A DNA stretch of 42,232 nt from CAZWHE01 sp964633825 (GCA_964633825.1 CAZWHE010000015.1:1-42232); one strand, 5' to 3'; shown: positions 26,126 to 34,547, counted from the first letter of the stretch. Numbers and translations are program-made. The notes: a model not told the origin generated them from the letters alone.

Positions 26126-28392
26126 GGCGACCCTCCTTTCAATCCCTCGAGGACGCGCTCGGGAGTGAGTGGGAGCTCTGTGAACCTCACGCCCGTGGCG
26201 TGGGCGACGGCGTTGGCGATGGCGGCCGCAACGGGGATGAGGGGCGCTTCGCCGATTCCCTTGGCCCCGAAAGGCCCGTCGGGATCGATCGTTTCCACGA
26301 AATCGAGAACCATCTCGGGAAGATCGGTCGTCGTGGGGAGCTTGTAATCGGTAAAGCTCGGGTTGAGTATTTTTCCGCCCTCCACCTTCAGATCTTCCGT
26401 GAGGCAGTATCCCTGGCCCTGCACGATCCCGCCCTCCACCTGTCCTTCGATGGCGAGCCTGTTGATCACCTTCCCCGCGTCGTGGACCGACGTCATGCGG
26501 AGGAGCTTCACCACTCCTGTTTCGAGATCGACCGAGACCTCGGCCACCTGCGTGGCGAAAGAATAGGTAGGCGAGATGTTGCCCTTGTACTCGCCGTTCT
26601 CGGATTCGCTCGGCGGCTCGTAGTAGTTCGACTGGACCACCACCTCGTTCTGCCCGCCGAAGTGAAGCGCCCGGACCACCTTGGCCACCGCTCCCAGCAC
26701 CTCGCCCGAGCTCTTTTCCTTCACATCGCCGTTTCTGAACTCCAGCTTATCCACGGCCTTATCGAAAACCTTCGCCGCCCCTTCGAGGAGCATCTTCTTC
26801 GCTTCCCGCGCAGCGCGGAGGGCCGAGTTCCCGGCGATGAACGTTGTCCGCGAGGCGTGGACGCCCACATCCCAGGGCGTCAGGTCGGTGTCGTTGTTGA
26901 TGACGCGGATCGCATCGATCGGGAGGCCGAGCTCTTCCGCCGCGATCTGGGCGAGCACGGTCTCCGATCCCTGGCCGATCTCGGAAGAGCCCGTGAGCAG
27001 GGAGACCCGGCCGAAGTCGTCGATCTTGAGGATCGTGCCGCACCCGTCGGAACGGTAGATCTTGGCCCCGCCGCCCACGTGGAAGAGGGACGCCATTCCG
27101 ATCCCGGTGACGACAGGTCCCGTGCGCATTGCTTTCTTCTTGCGCTCCTTCCACCCCGAGAGACGCGCCGCGCGCTCCAGACATTCCCTCTGGCCGCAGG
27201 ACGTGATCTTCATTCCCTGGCCCGTCGTCTCGCCCGCTTCGAGGCTGTTCTTGAGCCGGATCTCGAGCGGATCGATCCCGAGCTCCTCGGCGAGCCGGTC
27301 CACCTGGCTTTCGATGGCGAACGTGGCCTGGGGATTGCCGTACCCGCGGAACGCGCCGGCGTAGGGGTTGTTCGTGTAGACCACCTTCCCCGTGACGCGG
27401 ACATGGGGCACCCTGTAGAGGGACGAAAAGGACCGGATCATGATCCAGGGCGTTGTCGCTCCCCAGGAGGTGCGCCCCCCGTTGTCGAGGGTGATTTCCA
27501 CGTCCCGGAAGGTGAAGGAGCCGTCCTTCCCGGCGCCCGACCGGATGAAGATCGTTGCGGGCTGGCGGAAGGGGGACACGGTGAACTCCTCTTCCCTGTC
27601 GAAGAGGAGGCGCACCGGCCGGCCGGCGGCCCGCGACAGGAAGACCGAGATCGGCTCGAAGGGATAGATATCGAGCTTCGATCCGAACCCCCCGCCGATC
27701 ACGGGCTGGACCACGCGGATCCGCTCGGCCGGGATGCCCGTGATCCGGGCCAAATCGTTCCTGTAAAGAAAGGGAACCTGGGTGGACGAATGGATCGTCA
27801 GAGAGCCGGACGGATCGAAATCGGCGATCACGCCGCAGGGACCGAGGCAGCAGTGGGTCACGCGGTGCAGGCGGAAGGTTCCTTCCACGACGACGTCCGA
27901 TTCCGCCTCTCCGTCCCCCACCTTTCCGTGCGAGTAGTTGTATTTGAGAAGGATGTTGTTCTTGCTCTTCTTGTGGATCGCCGGTGCGCCCTCGGCAAGC
28001 GCCTCATCCGCTGAAAAGAGGGGGGGCAGGTCTTCGTACTCCACGCGGATCAGGCGGAGCGCGGCCTCGGCGGCCCCGGGCGTCTCGGCGGCAAGGGCCG
28101 CCACCTCGTCGCGGCGGCACGTCACCTTTCCGCTCTTGAGGGCGAAGTTGTCCTTTCCGAAACCGAAGGGGACGGACGGGATGTGGGCGGCCGTGAGAAC
28201 GGCGCGCACGCCGGGATATGCTTCGGCCTTCGACGTGTCGATCGAAACGATGCGGGCGTGGGGCCTGTCGGCGTAGAGGATCTTCCCGTGCAGCATCCGC
28301 GGGAGCTCGATGTCGTGGATGTAGCGGGACGATCCGGCCGCTTTCTCCGGACCGTCCAGCTTGGGAACACGGGCGCCGATGAGGTCAACCAT
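26122..28392 (-). CDS. Molybdenum hydroxylase large subunit (xanthine dehydrogenase family)
   Basis: This 756-residue subunit carries the molybdopterin-cytosine-type active site of xanthine dehydrogenase, CO dehydrogenase and 4-hydroxybenzoyl-CoA reductase relatives. The family motifs are visible: VIGGGFGSKLD, AFRGYGNPQATFAIES, and the catalytic glutamate E715 in FGAKGIGEAP. I chose ATG 28392 because GGAGGGA precedes it at about 5 bases; an ATG three bases earlier is too close to that site. It overlaps the Fe-S subunit by 8 bases and the CoA-transferase by 4, so all are coupled. It would hydroxylate or reductively dehydroxylate a ring or carbonyl-adjacent carbon. The substrate cannot be named from sequence. 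Confidence 0.92.
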   Translation of the reverse strand: MVDLIGARVPKLDGPEKAAGSSRYIHDIELPRMLHGKILYADRPHARIVSIDTSKAEAYPGVRAVLTAAHIPSVPFGFGKDNFALKSGKVTCRRDEVAALAAETPGAAEAALRLIRVEYEDLPPLFSADEALAEGAPAIHKKSKNNILLKYNYSHGKVGDGEAESDVVVEGTFRLHRVTHCCLGPCGVIADFDPSGSLTIHSSTQVPFLYRNDLARITGIPAERIRVVQPVIGGGFGSKLDIYPFEPISVFLSRAAGRPVRLLFDREEEFTVSPFRQPATIFIRSGAGKDGSFTFRDVEITLDNGGRTSWGATTPWIMIRSFSSLYRVPHVRVTGKVVYTNNPYAGAFRGYGNPQATFAIESQVDRLAEELGIDPLEIRLKNSLEAGETTGQGMKITSCGQRECLERAARLSGWKERKKKAMRTGPVVTGIGMASLFHVGGGAKIYRSDGCGTILKIDDFGRVSLLTGSSEIGQGSETVLAQIAAEELGLPIDAIRVINNDTDLTPWDVGVHASRTTFIAGNSALRAAREAKKMLLEGAAKVFDKAVDKLEFRNGDVKEKSSGEVLGAVAKVVRALHFGGQNEVVVQSNYYEPPSESENGEYKGNISPTYSFATQVAEVSVDLETGVVKLLRMTSVHDAGKVINRLAIEGQVEGGIVQGQGYCLTEDLKVEGGKILNPSFTDYKLPTTTDLPEMVLDFVETIDPDGPFGAKGIGEAPLIPVAAAIANAVAHATGVRFTELPLTPERVLEGLKGGSP

Positions 28393-28867
28393 CATTCCCT
28401 CCGGGCGCAGCGCAATCGAGCACGGAATCGACGATCTTCCGGTACCCCGTGCAGCGGCAGAGGTTCCCTTCGAGACCCCGCTTGACATCATCCTCCGTGG
28501 GTGAGGGATTCTCGAGAAGGAGGCCGTATGCGGCCATGATCATGCCGGGTGTGCAGAACCCGCACTGGACAGCGCCCATTCGGATGAAGGATTCCTGGAT
28601 CGGGTGAAGCTTTCCCCTGTCGGAGAGTCCCTCGATGGTGAGGACCTCGGCGCCGGCGCACTCGGCGGCGAGCACGAGACAGGCGTTGACAAGCTTTGTG
28701 TTCAGCATGACCGAGCAGGCGCCGCACTCCCCCTCGCCGCACCCGAGCTTGGTTCCCGTCAACCCGAGATGTTCCCTGAGCACTTCAACGAGCGTGTCCG
28801 ATGCGGACACGCTCAGAGCAACGGCTTCGCCGTTGACCGTCATCGACAGATCAATCCTGTCGGGCAT
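28385..28867 (-). CDS. Molybdenum hydroxylase [2Fe-2S] small subunit
   Basis: This 160-residue subunit holds two [2Fe-2S] clusters. The N-terminal plant-ferredoxin-like cluster uses C43, C48, C51 and C63 (GCGEGECGACSV then NAC). The C-terminal cluster uses C102, C105, C137 and C139 (CGFC and CRC). It passes electrons between the molybdenum subunit and the FAD subunit. Length matches the family. A GAGGAGG site lies 10 bases before the ATG at 28867. It overlaps the FAD-subunit gene by 17 bases at its start and the large subunit by 8 at its end. Confidence 0.94.
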   Translation of the reverse strand: MPDRIDLSMTVNGEAVALSVSASDTLVEVLREHLGLTGTKLGCGEGECGACSVMLNTKLVNACLVLAAECAGAEVLTIEGLSDRGKLHPIQESFIRMGAVQCGFCTPGMIMAAYGLLLENPSPTEDDVKRGLEGNLCRCTGYRKIVDSVLDCAAPGGNDG

Positions 28868-29905
28868 CTTCGAGCATCCTCCTCAGCAGAGTTCCCGTCA
28901 TCTCTCTCCTGTAATCGGCCGAAGCCCGCACATCGGAAATGGGGCTGATTTCGTCCCGGGCGACCCGGCAGGCCGACTCGATCGTTTTGTCATCGAGACG
29001 CTCCCCTTCGAGCCGGTCCTCGGTCCGGCGTCCCCTCAAGGGCACGGGCGCCACGGAGCCGAAGGCAACACGCACTTTGGACGCGGCGGCGCCTTCGGTT
29101 GTTTTGTTGTCAACGACCATGGAGACGCCCACGGAGACGACGGCGATCTCCATGGCGGGACGGGTGCCGAATTTCCTGTAATCGGAAAAGTTCGCTCCCC
29201 TGTTCAGCGGAATCCGGATCCCGACGAGGAGCTCCCCGGAACGGAGCACCGTTTCGCCGGGACCGGTGAAAAAGTCGCACGCCGGCACTTCCCCGGCTTC
29301 TTCCCGCCCCGGGACGGCGATCTCGAGAAGAGCGTCGGAGACGATGAGCGGAACGGCCGTGTCGGCCGCCGGCGAAGCGTTGCAGACGTTGCCGCCGATG
29401 GTGGCCCTGTTCCGGACCTGTGGACAGGCGACGGCCCCGGCGGCCCGGGCGAGAACAGGACACTCTTCGCGAACGAGATCGCTCCCCGCGATCTCGGACA
29501 GGCTGGTGCAGGGACCGATGACGAGCTCCCCGCGGGACGATATTCCGCGGGACGTCTTCCCGCGGGTCGTCATTCCGCGGAGCTCTTCGATCGATTNNNN
29601 NNNNNNNNNNNNNNNNNNNNNNNNNNNNNNNNNNNNNNNNNNNNNNNNNNNNNNNNNNNNNNNNNNNNNNNNNNNNNNNNNNNNNNNNNNNNNNNNATTC
29701 CGCGGGACGTCTTCCCGCGGGTCGTCATTCCGCGGAGCTCTTCGATCGATTTGAGATCGACGACCAGATCGGGGGACCGGCCTTCCCGTTTCCACTGGAC
29801 AACCAGATCGGTTCCACCGGCCAGGAGAACGGCCTTCCCTCGCGGGACGCCGTGAATAACCTCGATCGCCTCGATGAGATTTTTCGGCCTCATATATGCC
29901 GGCAT
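28851..29905 (-). CDS. Molybdenum hydroxylase FAD subunit, interrupted by an assembly gap
   Basis: This is the CoxM/HcrB-type FAD subunit. The N-terminal part (29905 to about 29700) reads MPAYMRPKNLIEAI and LLAGGTDLVVQW, the usual first FAD loop. The C-terminal part has RNRATIGGNVCNASPAAD, the second FAD motif, and a normal C-terminal domain. The two halves are in different frames as given, because 100 Ns and a second copy of a 55-bp sequence separate them. Deleting those 155 bases puts both halves in one frame of about 298 residues, the usual family length (about 280-300). The gene is therefore probably intact in the organism. A loop of RG-repeats lies at the break. It is the first gene of the operon, divergent from the HADH-ECH gene. 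Confidence 0.85.
29520..29580 (-). repeat. 15-bp in-frame tandem repeat (RG-x-S/T-S/T) in the FAD subunit gene
   Basis: Reading on the minus strand, three 15-base units (29580-29566, 29565-29551, 29550-29536) each begin CCGCGG and encode RGMTT, RGKTS and RGISS; a fourth, diverged unit follows with RGELV. The units differ by a few bases. Copy-number change would not shift the frame. This repeat is the likely reason the assembly broke here. Confidence 0.75.
29542..29751. repeat. Exact 55-bp direct duplicate flanking the N run
   Basis: Bases 29542-29596 and 29697-29751 are identical over 55 positions, ending in GCTCTTCGATCGATT. They abut the N run on both sides. A 55-base end overlap is what a de Bruijn assembler run with k = 55 leaves between adjacent contigs, so this is probably a failed merge rather than a real duplication. 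Confidence 0.85.
29597..29696. other. 100-base N run (scaffold gap)
   Basis: Exactly 100 Ns, a placeholder length commonly used by scaffolders, so the true gap size is not given by it. The flanking duplicate and frame arithmetic suggest the real gap is zero or negative (a 55-base overlap), unless extra repeat units are hidden here. Confidence 0.95.
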
Positions 29906-29928
29906 GTCAGGAATCCGCCCGGTGTGAT

Positions 29929-29941
29929 AGTATAAGCAACA
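29929..29941 (-). promoter_or_regulatory. Candidate promoter of the molybdenum hydroxylase operon
   Basis: On the minus strand the 11-base word TGTTGCTTATA (29941-29931) runs into TATACT (29934-29929), a -10-like hexamer 23 bases before the ATG at 29905. The same word precedes the GH35 operon. No good -35 is seen. Confidence 0.45.
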
Positions 29942-30085
29942 AGACAATGTGGGGTGAAAATCACCTACCCCGGATATTTCACCAATCCACGAAAAGACAA
30001 TTACTTTAAGCAATACCCGAAAGCGATACCACCCTTTTATGCATCGACCTCCGAATGTGGAACAGCCGCTGGATGAGGCGCCGTC

Positions 30086-30114
30086 TTGACCCGGCTATAA
30101 CCTCTTTCTATGAT
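30086..30114 (+). promoter_or_regulatory. Sigma-70-type promoter for the HADH-ECH gene
   Basis: TTGACC (30086-30091) and TATGAT (30109-30114) are separated by exactly 17 bases, matching the consensus at five of six positions each. Transcription would start near 30121, giving a leader of about 65 bases that contains the dyad at 30135-30152. Confidence 0.65.
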
Positions 30115-30134
30115 CGGTTCTCATACATTGTCTC

Positions 30135-30152
30135 GGTGTTTGAATGAACACC
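30135..30152. promoter_or_regulatory. Operator-like dyad downstream of the promoter
   Basis: GGTGTT-TGAATG-AACACC is a perfect 6-bp inverted repeat with a 6-base centre, at about +15 to +32. The position suits a repressor roadblock. The size is typical of TetR-family sites such as fatty-acid regulators, but no regulator gene is in the window. Confidence 0.5.
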
Positions 30153-30185
30153 CGTTCTCTTAACCAAGCCGGATAGATCTGAACA

Positions 30186-32210
30186 ATGTCATACATACTC
30201 AAAGGCCGCACCATCAAAAAAATCGCCGTCATCGGTTCGGGCCGGATCGGCCCCGACATTGCATTCCACTTCAGCAAGGCCCTCCACAAGCGCGGCGTCC
30301 CCGTCGTGGTTGTCGACGTCGAGGAATCCGCTCTCAAGACGGGTTCGGCCAAAGTTCGCCGGAAACTGGACAAAGGAGTGGAAAAAGGGAAACTCAAGCC
30401 CGAGGCGGCCGATGCCGTCTTCGACAACCTGACCTTCACGACCGATTACTCACAGATCGTCGGAGCCGATATGGTCATCGAGGCCGCCACCGAGGATCTG
30501 GAGATCAAGCACAAAACCGTGGCCCGGGCGGAGGGTCTCCTTGCCGATGACGCCCTCATCGCCTCCAACTCCTCCCACATGGAGCCGGACGCTGTCTTCA
30601 GCCTGGCCAAGAAGAGAGCGCGGACCATGGTGATCCACTCTTTCTTCCCCGCTGATCGGAACCCGCTCGTCGAGATCGTGCCCGGCGGCGAAACGGATGC
30701 CGGGCTGGTCGACTTCGTCATGGCCTTTTACGAACAGATCGGCAAGATCCCGATCCGTGTGAAGAGCCGTTTCGGTTATGCCGTCGACCCGGTTTTCGAG
30801 GGTCTCTTCCAGGCCGCCGCCCTCTGCGTGGAAGAAGGGCTCTGCGACGTCAAGCAGGCCGACGCCATCGCACAAAAAGCGCTCGGCCTCGGCACGGGGC
30901 CCTTCGCGAGCATGAACATGACCGGTGGCAATGCAATCGCCCGCTTCGGTCTCGATGAGATGCGCGGGAAGATCATGCCCTGGTTCCGGGCGCCCGGGAT
31001 CCTGAACGACCGGATCGATTCGGGCGAGCCCTGGCCCGTCGCGGGTCCCGGCGAGAAAGTCGAGTACTCGGCCGAAACGGACGATGTCGTATCGAAGAGG
31101 CTCACCGGAGCCTGGTTCGGCCTCGTCTGCCATGTTCTCGATTCGGGCATCTCGAACACGGCCGACCTGAACATGGCCGTCGAGACCGGGCTCTCCATGA
31201 GAGCGCCCTTTTCCGGCATGAACAAAATCGGCGTGGACCAATCGCTGCAGCTCGTCGAAGAGTACGCCGCGGCCCATGAGGGCTTCGAGGTTCCCCATTC
31301 CCTGAAAAAGCAGGCGGCAACGGGCGAGCCCTGGGAGATTCCGGTCGTTCTCCGCCGCGACGCGGGCGACGTGGCTGTTGTCACGATCAGGAGGCCGCGC
31401 GTGTTGAACGCCCTCGACGCCGACGTGTTCACACAGCTCAAGCTCACCTTCGACGCGATCAAGGCGGACGATAAGATCAAGGCCGCCGTGCTCACCGGGT
31501 TCGGCGTCAAAGCCTTTGTGTCGGGAACCGATATCGTTGAGCTCGCCGCGCTGAAGAGCGTGATGGAAGTCACGGGTCTTTCCATGAGGGGCCAGATCGT
31601 GTTCAACCGGATCGAAAACCTGGGAAAGCCCGTAGTGGCCGCCATGAACGGCCTCGCTTTCGGGGGCGGCAACGAGGCCGCCATGGCGTGCACGTGCCGC
31701 ATCGCGGCGGCGGGCCAGAAAATCCTGGCCGGACAGCCCGAGCCCAACCTCGGCATCATCCCGGGTTACGGCGGAACACAGCGCCTGCCGAGGCTGATCG
31801 GCCTGGAGAAAGCCTGGCCCCTTCTTCGCACGGGCCTCCCTTTTTCGTCGGCCCAGGCGCTCGAATGGGGGCTGATCGAAAAAGAGGTCGCCCGGGAAGA
31901 TCTCGTCGACGAGGCGATCTCGCTGGCGCGCGATATCGCCCGGGGCGCAAAAGAGGTCCGGCCCATCCCGAAGGACCCCATCCCGGTTCCCGAATCCCTT
32001 CCCCACGTCGACATCGGCCACCTTTCGACCAGGATCGACGAGATCATCCGGAAAGCCATCCTCGAAGGGGCCGCCATGAACCTTTACAACGGCATGACCC
32101 ACGAGGCCAACCTCTTCGGGGAATGCGCGTCCACCGAGGATTTGAAAATCGGGATGGAGAATTTCCTCAAAAACGGCCCGAGAAAGAAAGCCCAATTTGT
32201 CAACAGGTAG
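30186..32210 (+). CDS. 3-hydroxyacyl-CoA dehydrogenase / enoyl-CoA hydratase fusion
   Basis: This 674-residue protein joins two beta-oxidation enzymes. Residues 10-375 are the NAD-dependent dehydrogenase: GSGRIG (17-22), NSS after the Rossmann fold, and the His-Glu dyad H151 and E163 with the family's 12-residue spacing. Residues about 385-674 are the hydratase: VSGTDI for the oxyanion hole, and the two catalytic glutamates E497 (GGGNEAA) and E519 (GQPEPNLG). The order is dehydrogenase then hydratase, the reverse of FadB/FadJ, and like the fused enzymes known in some archaea. The ribosome site is weak (GGAT about 11 bases upstream). It is divergent from the CoA-ester operon and has its own promoter and operator-like dyad, so it probably completes that pathway. 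Confidence 0.9.
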   Translation: MSYILKGRTIKKIAVIGSGRIGPDIAFHFSKALHKRGVPVVVVDVEESALKTGSAKVRRKLDKGVEKGKLKPEAADAVFDNLTFTTDYSQIVGADMVIEAATEDLEIKHKTVARAEGLLADDALIASNSSHMEPDAVFSLAKKRARTMVIHSFFPADRNPLVEIVPGGETDAGLVDFVMAFYEQIGKIPIRVKSRFGYAVDPVFEGLFQAAALCVEEGLCDVKQADAIAQKALGLGTGPFASMNMTGGNAIARFGLDEMRGKIMPWFRAPGILNDRIDSGEPWPVAGPGEKVEYSAETDDVVSKRLTGAWFGLVCHVLDSGISNTADLNMAVETGLSMRAPFSGMNKIGVDQSLQLVEEYAAAHEGFEVPHSLKKQAATGEPWEIPVVLRRDAGDVAVVTIRRPRVLNALDADVFTQLKLTFDAIKADDKIKAAVLTGFGVKAFVSGTDIVELAALKSVMEVTGLSMRGQIVFNRIENLGKPVVAAMNGLAFGGGNEAAMACTCRIAAAGQKILAGQPEPNLGIIPGYGGTQRLPRLIGLEKAWPLLRTGLPFSSAQALEWGLIEKEVAREDLVDEAISLARDIARGAKEVRPIPKDPIPVPESLPHVDIGHLSTRIDEIIRKAILEGAAMNLYNGMTHEANLFGECASTEDLKIGMENFLKNGPRKKAQFVNR

Positions 32211-32242
32211 AATCCGCCTGCTCTTGGAGAGATGTTGATTTC

Positions 32243-34525
32243 ATGACCTCGATTCCGCACAAGAAACCCCGTTCCGCGCTTTTGCAGCCAGCGCTGTTCT
32301 TCTTCACCGCCTTCCTCCTCCTGGCCGCGGGCTCCCTGTTCGGCTGTTCGGACACGGAGTCTTCGGACACGGAGTCTTTAGGCACAAAGCCTGTTCCGGA
32401 AGAACCGCCGCCGCCGGAGCGGGTTGAAACCCGTGCCGACGGCGAATCATGGAAGATGCTCCTCATCACACTCGACACGACGCGGCGGGACCATCTCAGC
32501 TGTTACGGATTCTCTGAAACCACATCGCCCAACCTGGACGGCCTGGCGAAGCGCGGCATTCTTTTCAAACAGGCCGTGGCCCCCACGCCGACCACACTCC
32601 CCTCGCACGCCACGATCCTGACCGGCCTCGATCCCCAGGAGCACGGGGTCAGGAACAACAGCGCCTTTGTGCTCGACTCCTCCCACACAACCATCGCCGA
32701 AGTCCTTGCCGCCAGGGGTTACACCACGGCGGCGACCCTCGCCGCTTTCCCCGTGGGAGCGCACTCCGGCCTGAGCCAGGGTTTCTGCAGTTACGACGAC
32801 GCCTTCGAAAACATCAAGGGTTTCGGCGGTCTCAAGATGGACCAGAGGAAAGCCGACGAGGTGACGGACAGGACGCTCGCCTGGCTCGAAGACCACAGGG
32901 ACGAACCCTTTTTCCACTGGGTCCACTACTTCGATCCCCACTTTCCCTACGAACCTCCCAGAGAATTCATTACGAGCTTTATGCTGGACTATGACAGCGA
33001 GATCGCCTTCATGGACTCTGAGATCGGAAGGCTGATCGATGGCATCGACCGGCTCGGCCTGTCCGAAAAAACGTGGATTCTCTGTGTGGGCGACCACGGC
33101 GAGTCGCTCGACGAGCACGGCGAGCTCAACCATTCCATGCTGATATACGGGGCCACGCAGTATGTGCCCTGCATCCTCGTCCCCCCGCCGGGCTGGAGCG
33201 GCCTGCCCGAAGAACGGATCCGCGGCCGGCGCGTCGAAGAAGTGGTGAGGCTCAAAGACCTCGCACCCACGATGCTCGACGCGCTCGGCTTCAGCGGGAA
33301 CGATTCGATGGGAACGGGATCGAGCCTGCTCTCCCTCGTTTCCGGGGCCTGGGAGGGGCCGCAAGCGGCATACACGGAAACACTCGTGCCGGCTCTCGAA
33401 TACAGGTGGAGCGATCTGCGCGGCGTGAGAACCGACCGATGGAGCTATATCAGGGCTCCCGAGCCGGAGCTCTACGACCTGGAAAAGGACCCCGGGGAGA
33501 CGGTCAACGTGTACGGCTCCCACCCCGAAATCGCCGAGCGCCTCTCTGCGCTCTGCGACTGTTTCATCGAGAAGGAGCAGGATCTGCAAATCGAACCCAT
33601 CGATCCCGAAACCCTGGAAAAGCTCCGCCAGCTGGGCTACACGACCGGCTCCTATCCGAGGATGCCGTCGACGGACGAGACCGATCCCGCCGCAAAGAAA
33701 GACCCCAAGAAGCTGATGCACCTCATAGACAAGATCAACAAGGCCAAAGCCGCCATCGTGATGAACAAGGAGGAAAAGGCGGAGGAACTCCTCGAAGAAG
33801 TGCTTGCCGAAGATCCGACCAATCCCCAGGCGGCACGCCTTCTCGGCAAGACCTGCATCACGCTCGGTCGTTACATGAAGGCCGTCGAGATCTTCGACCG
33901 GTATCTCGAGCTCAACACGGGCGACAGGGAGATTCTTCTCGGAAAGGCGCGGGCATACGCCGCTTCACAAAACCTCGAAATGGCGCAAGAGACACTGGAA
34001 GCCTTGCTGGAATCGGTCCCCCGCGATTCCATCGTGCACGGTTTCCTGGGTGAGATTCTATACCTCAGGGGGATGCAGGAGAAAGCAGCCGGCCACACGG
34101 ACAAGATCCGGCCCTTCATTGAGGACGCACTGGCCCATTTCAAGAAGGCGCTCATGGCCGATCCCGTGGAGAGCATATCGGCTTTTCGCATGGGCTGCAT
34201 CCTTCAGGAGCAGGACCGGAGCGGAGAAGCGATCGCTCTCTTCGAAAACGCGCTCGTTCGAAAGCCGGACTGGGCGGAAGCCCACGCGCGCCTCGCTTCG
34301 GCGCTCAAAACGGCCGGCCGGATCGATGATGCGCTCGAACATTACCAAACAGCGGACACCCTCGGCTTCCCGAACCCCGGTTTTCTCCTCGAATACGGGA
34401 TCACGCTCCTCAATTCCCAGAAACCGGAAAAAGCGGTGGAGATATGGGAAAAGGCGCTCTCCCTGAATCCCCCGCCGCCGATCGAGGAAAAGATCAGGGA
34501 GAACATGGACAAGGTGATTTACTGA
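32243..34525 (+). CDS. Sulfatase-like phosphohydrolase with TPR domain, lipoprotein
   Basis: This 760-residue protein has a lipoprotein signal ending in the lipobox LFGC (C35), then a short acidic repeat linker. Residues about 70-430 are an alkaline-phosphatase-superfamily sulfatase domain: LLITLDTTRRDHLSCYG (metal D78), WVHYFDPHFPY, and GDHGESLDEHGE. The modification motif C-x-P-S-R is replaced by T118-L-P-S-H122, so no formylglycine can form; Thr118 is the likely nucleophile, pointing to a phospho- or phosphonate ester rather than a sulfate ester. Residues about 505-755 contain TPR repeats, probably for protein contacts. The ATG at 32243 lies 32 bases after the HADH-ECH stop. It opens the polysaccharide gene group. 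A role in adding or removing phospho-substituents on a surface glycan is possible. Confidence 0.85.
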   Translation: MTSIPHKKPRSALLQPALFFFTAFLLLAAGSLFGCSDTESSDTESLGTKPVPEEPPPPERVETRADGESWKMLLITLDTTRRDHLSCYGFSETTSPNLDGLAKRGILFKQAVAPTPTTLPSHATILTGLDPQEHGVRNNSAFVLDSSHTTIAEVLAARGYTTAATLAAFPVGAHSGLSQGFCSYDDAFENIKGFGGLKMDQRKADEVTDRTLAWLEDHRDEPFFHWVHYFDPHFPYEPPREFITSFMLDYDSEIAFMDSEIGRLIDGIDRLGLSEKTWILCVGDHGESLDEHGELNHSMLIYGATQYVPCILVPPPGWSGLPEERIRGRRVEEVVRLKDLAPTMLDALGFSGNDSMGTGSSLLSLVSGAWEGPQAAYTETLVPALEYRWSDLRGVRTDRWSYIRAPEPELYDLEKDPGETVNVYGSHPEIAERLSALCDCFIEKEQDLQIEPIDPETLEKLRQLGYTTGSYPRMPSTDETDPAAKKDPKKLMHLIDKINKAKAAIVMNKEEKAEELLEEVLAEDPTNPQAARLLGKTCITLGRYMKAVEIFDRYLELNTGDREILLGKARAYAASQNLEMAQETLEALLESVPRDSIVHGFLGEILYLRGMQEKAAGHTDKIRPFIEDALAHFKKALMADPVESISAFRMGCILQEQDRSGEAIALFENALVRKPDWAEAHARLASALKTAGRIDDALEHYQTADTLGFPNPGFLLEYGITLLNSQKPEKAVEIWEKALSLNPPPPIEEKIRENMDKVIY
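32348..32377 (+). repeat. Two perfect 15-bp tandem repeats in the lipoprotein linker
   Basis: Bases 32348-32362 and 32363-32377 are identical and encode SDTES twice, right after the lipidated cysteine; a third diverged unit follows (LGTKP). The unit length equals that of the repeat in the FAD-subunit gene. Confidence 0.8.
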
Positions 34526-34547
34526 CAGGAACATTTTTTTCGAACCT

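Noticed and set aside
28851..29905. FAD subunit as a true frameshifted pseudogene
   Set aside because: The break coincides with a 100-N gap and a 55-base duplicate; removing 155 bases restores the frame.
32588..32620. Formylglycine-type sulfatase active site
   Set aside because: The Cys and Arg of CxPSR are replaced by Thr and His (TLPSH).
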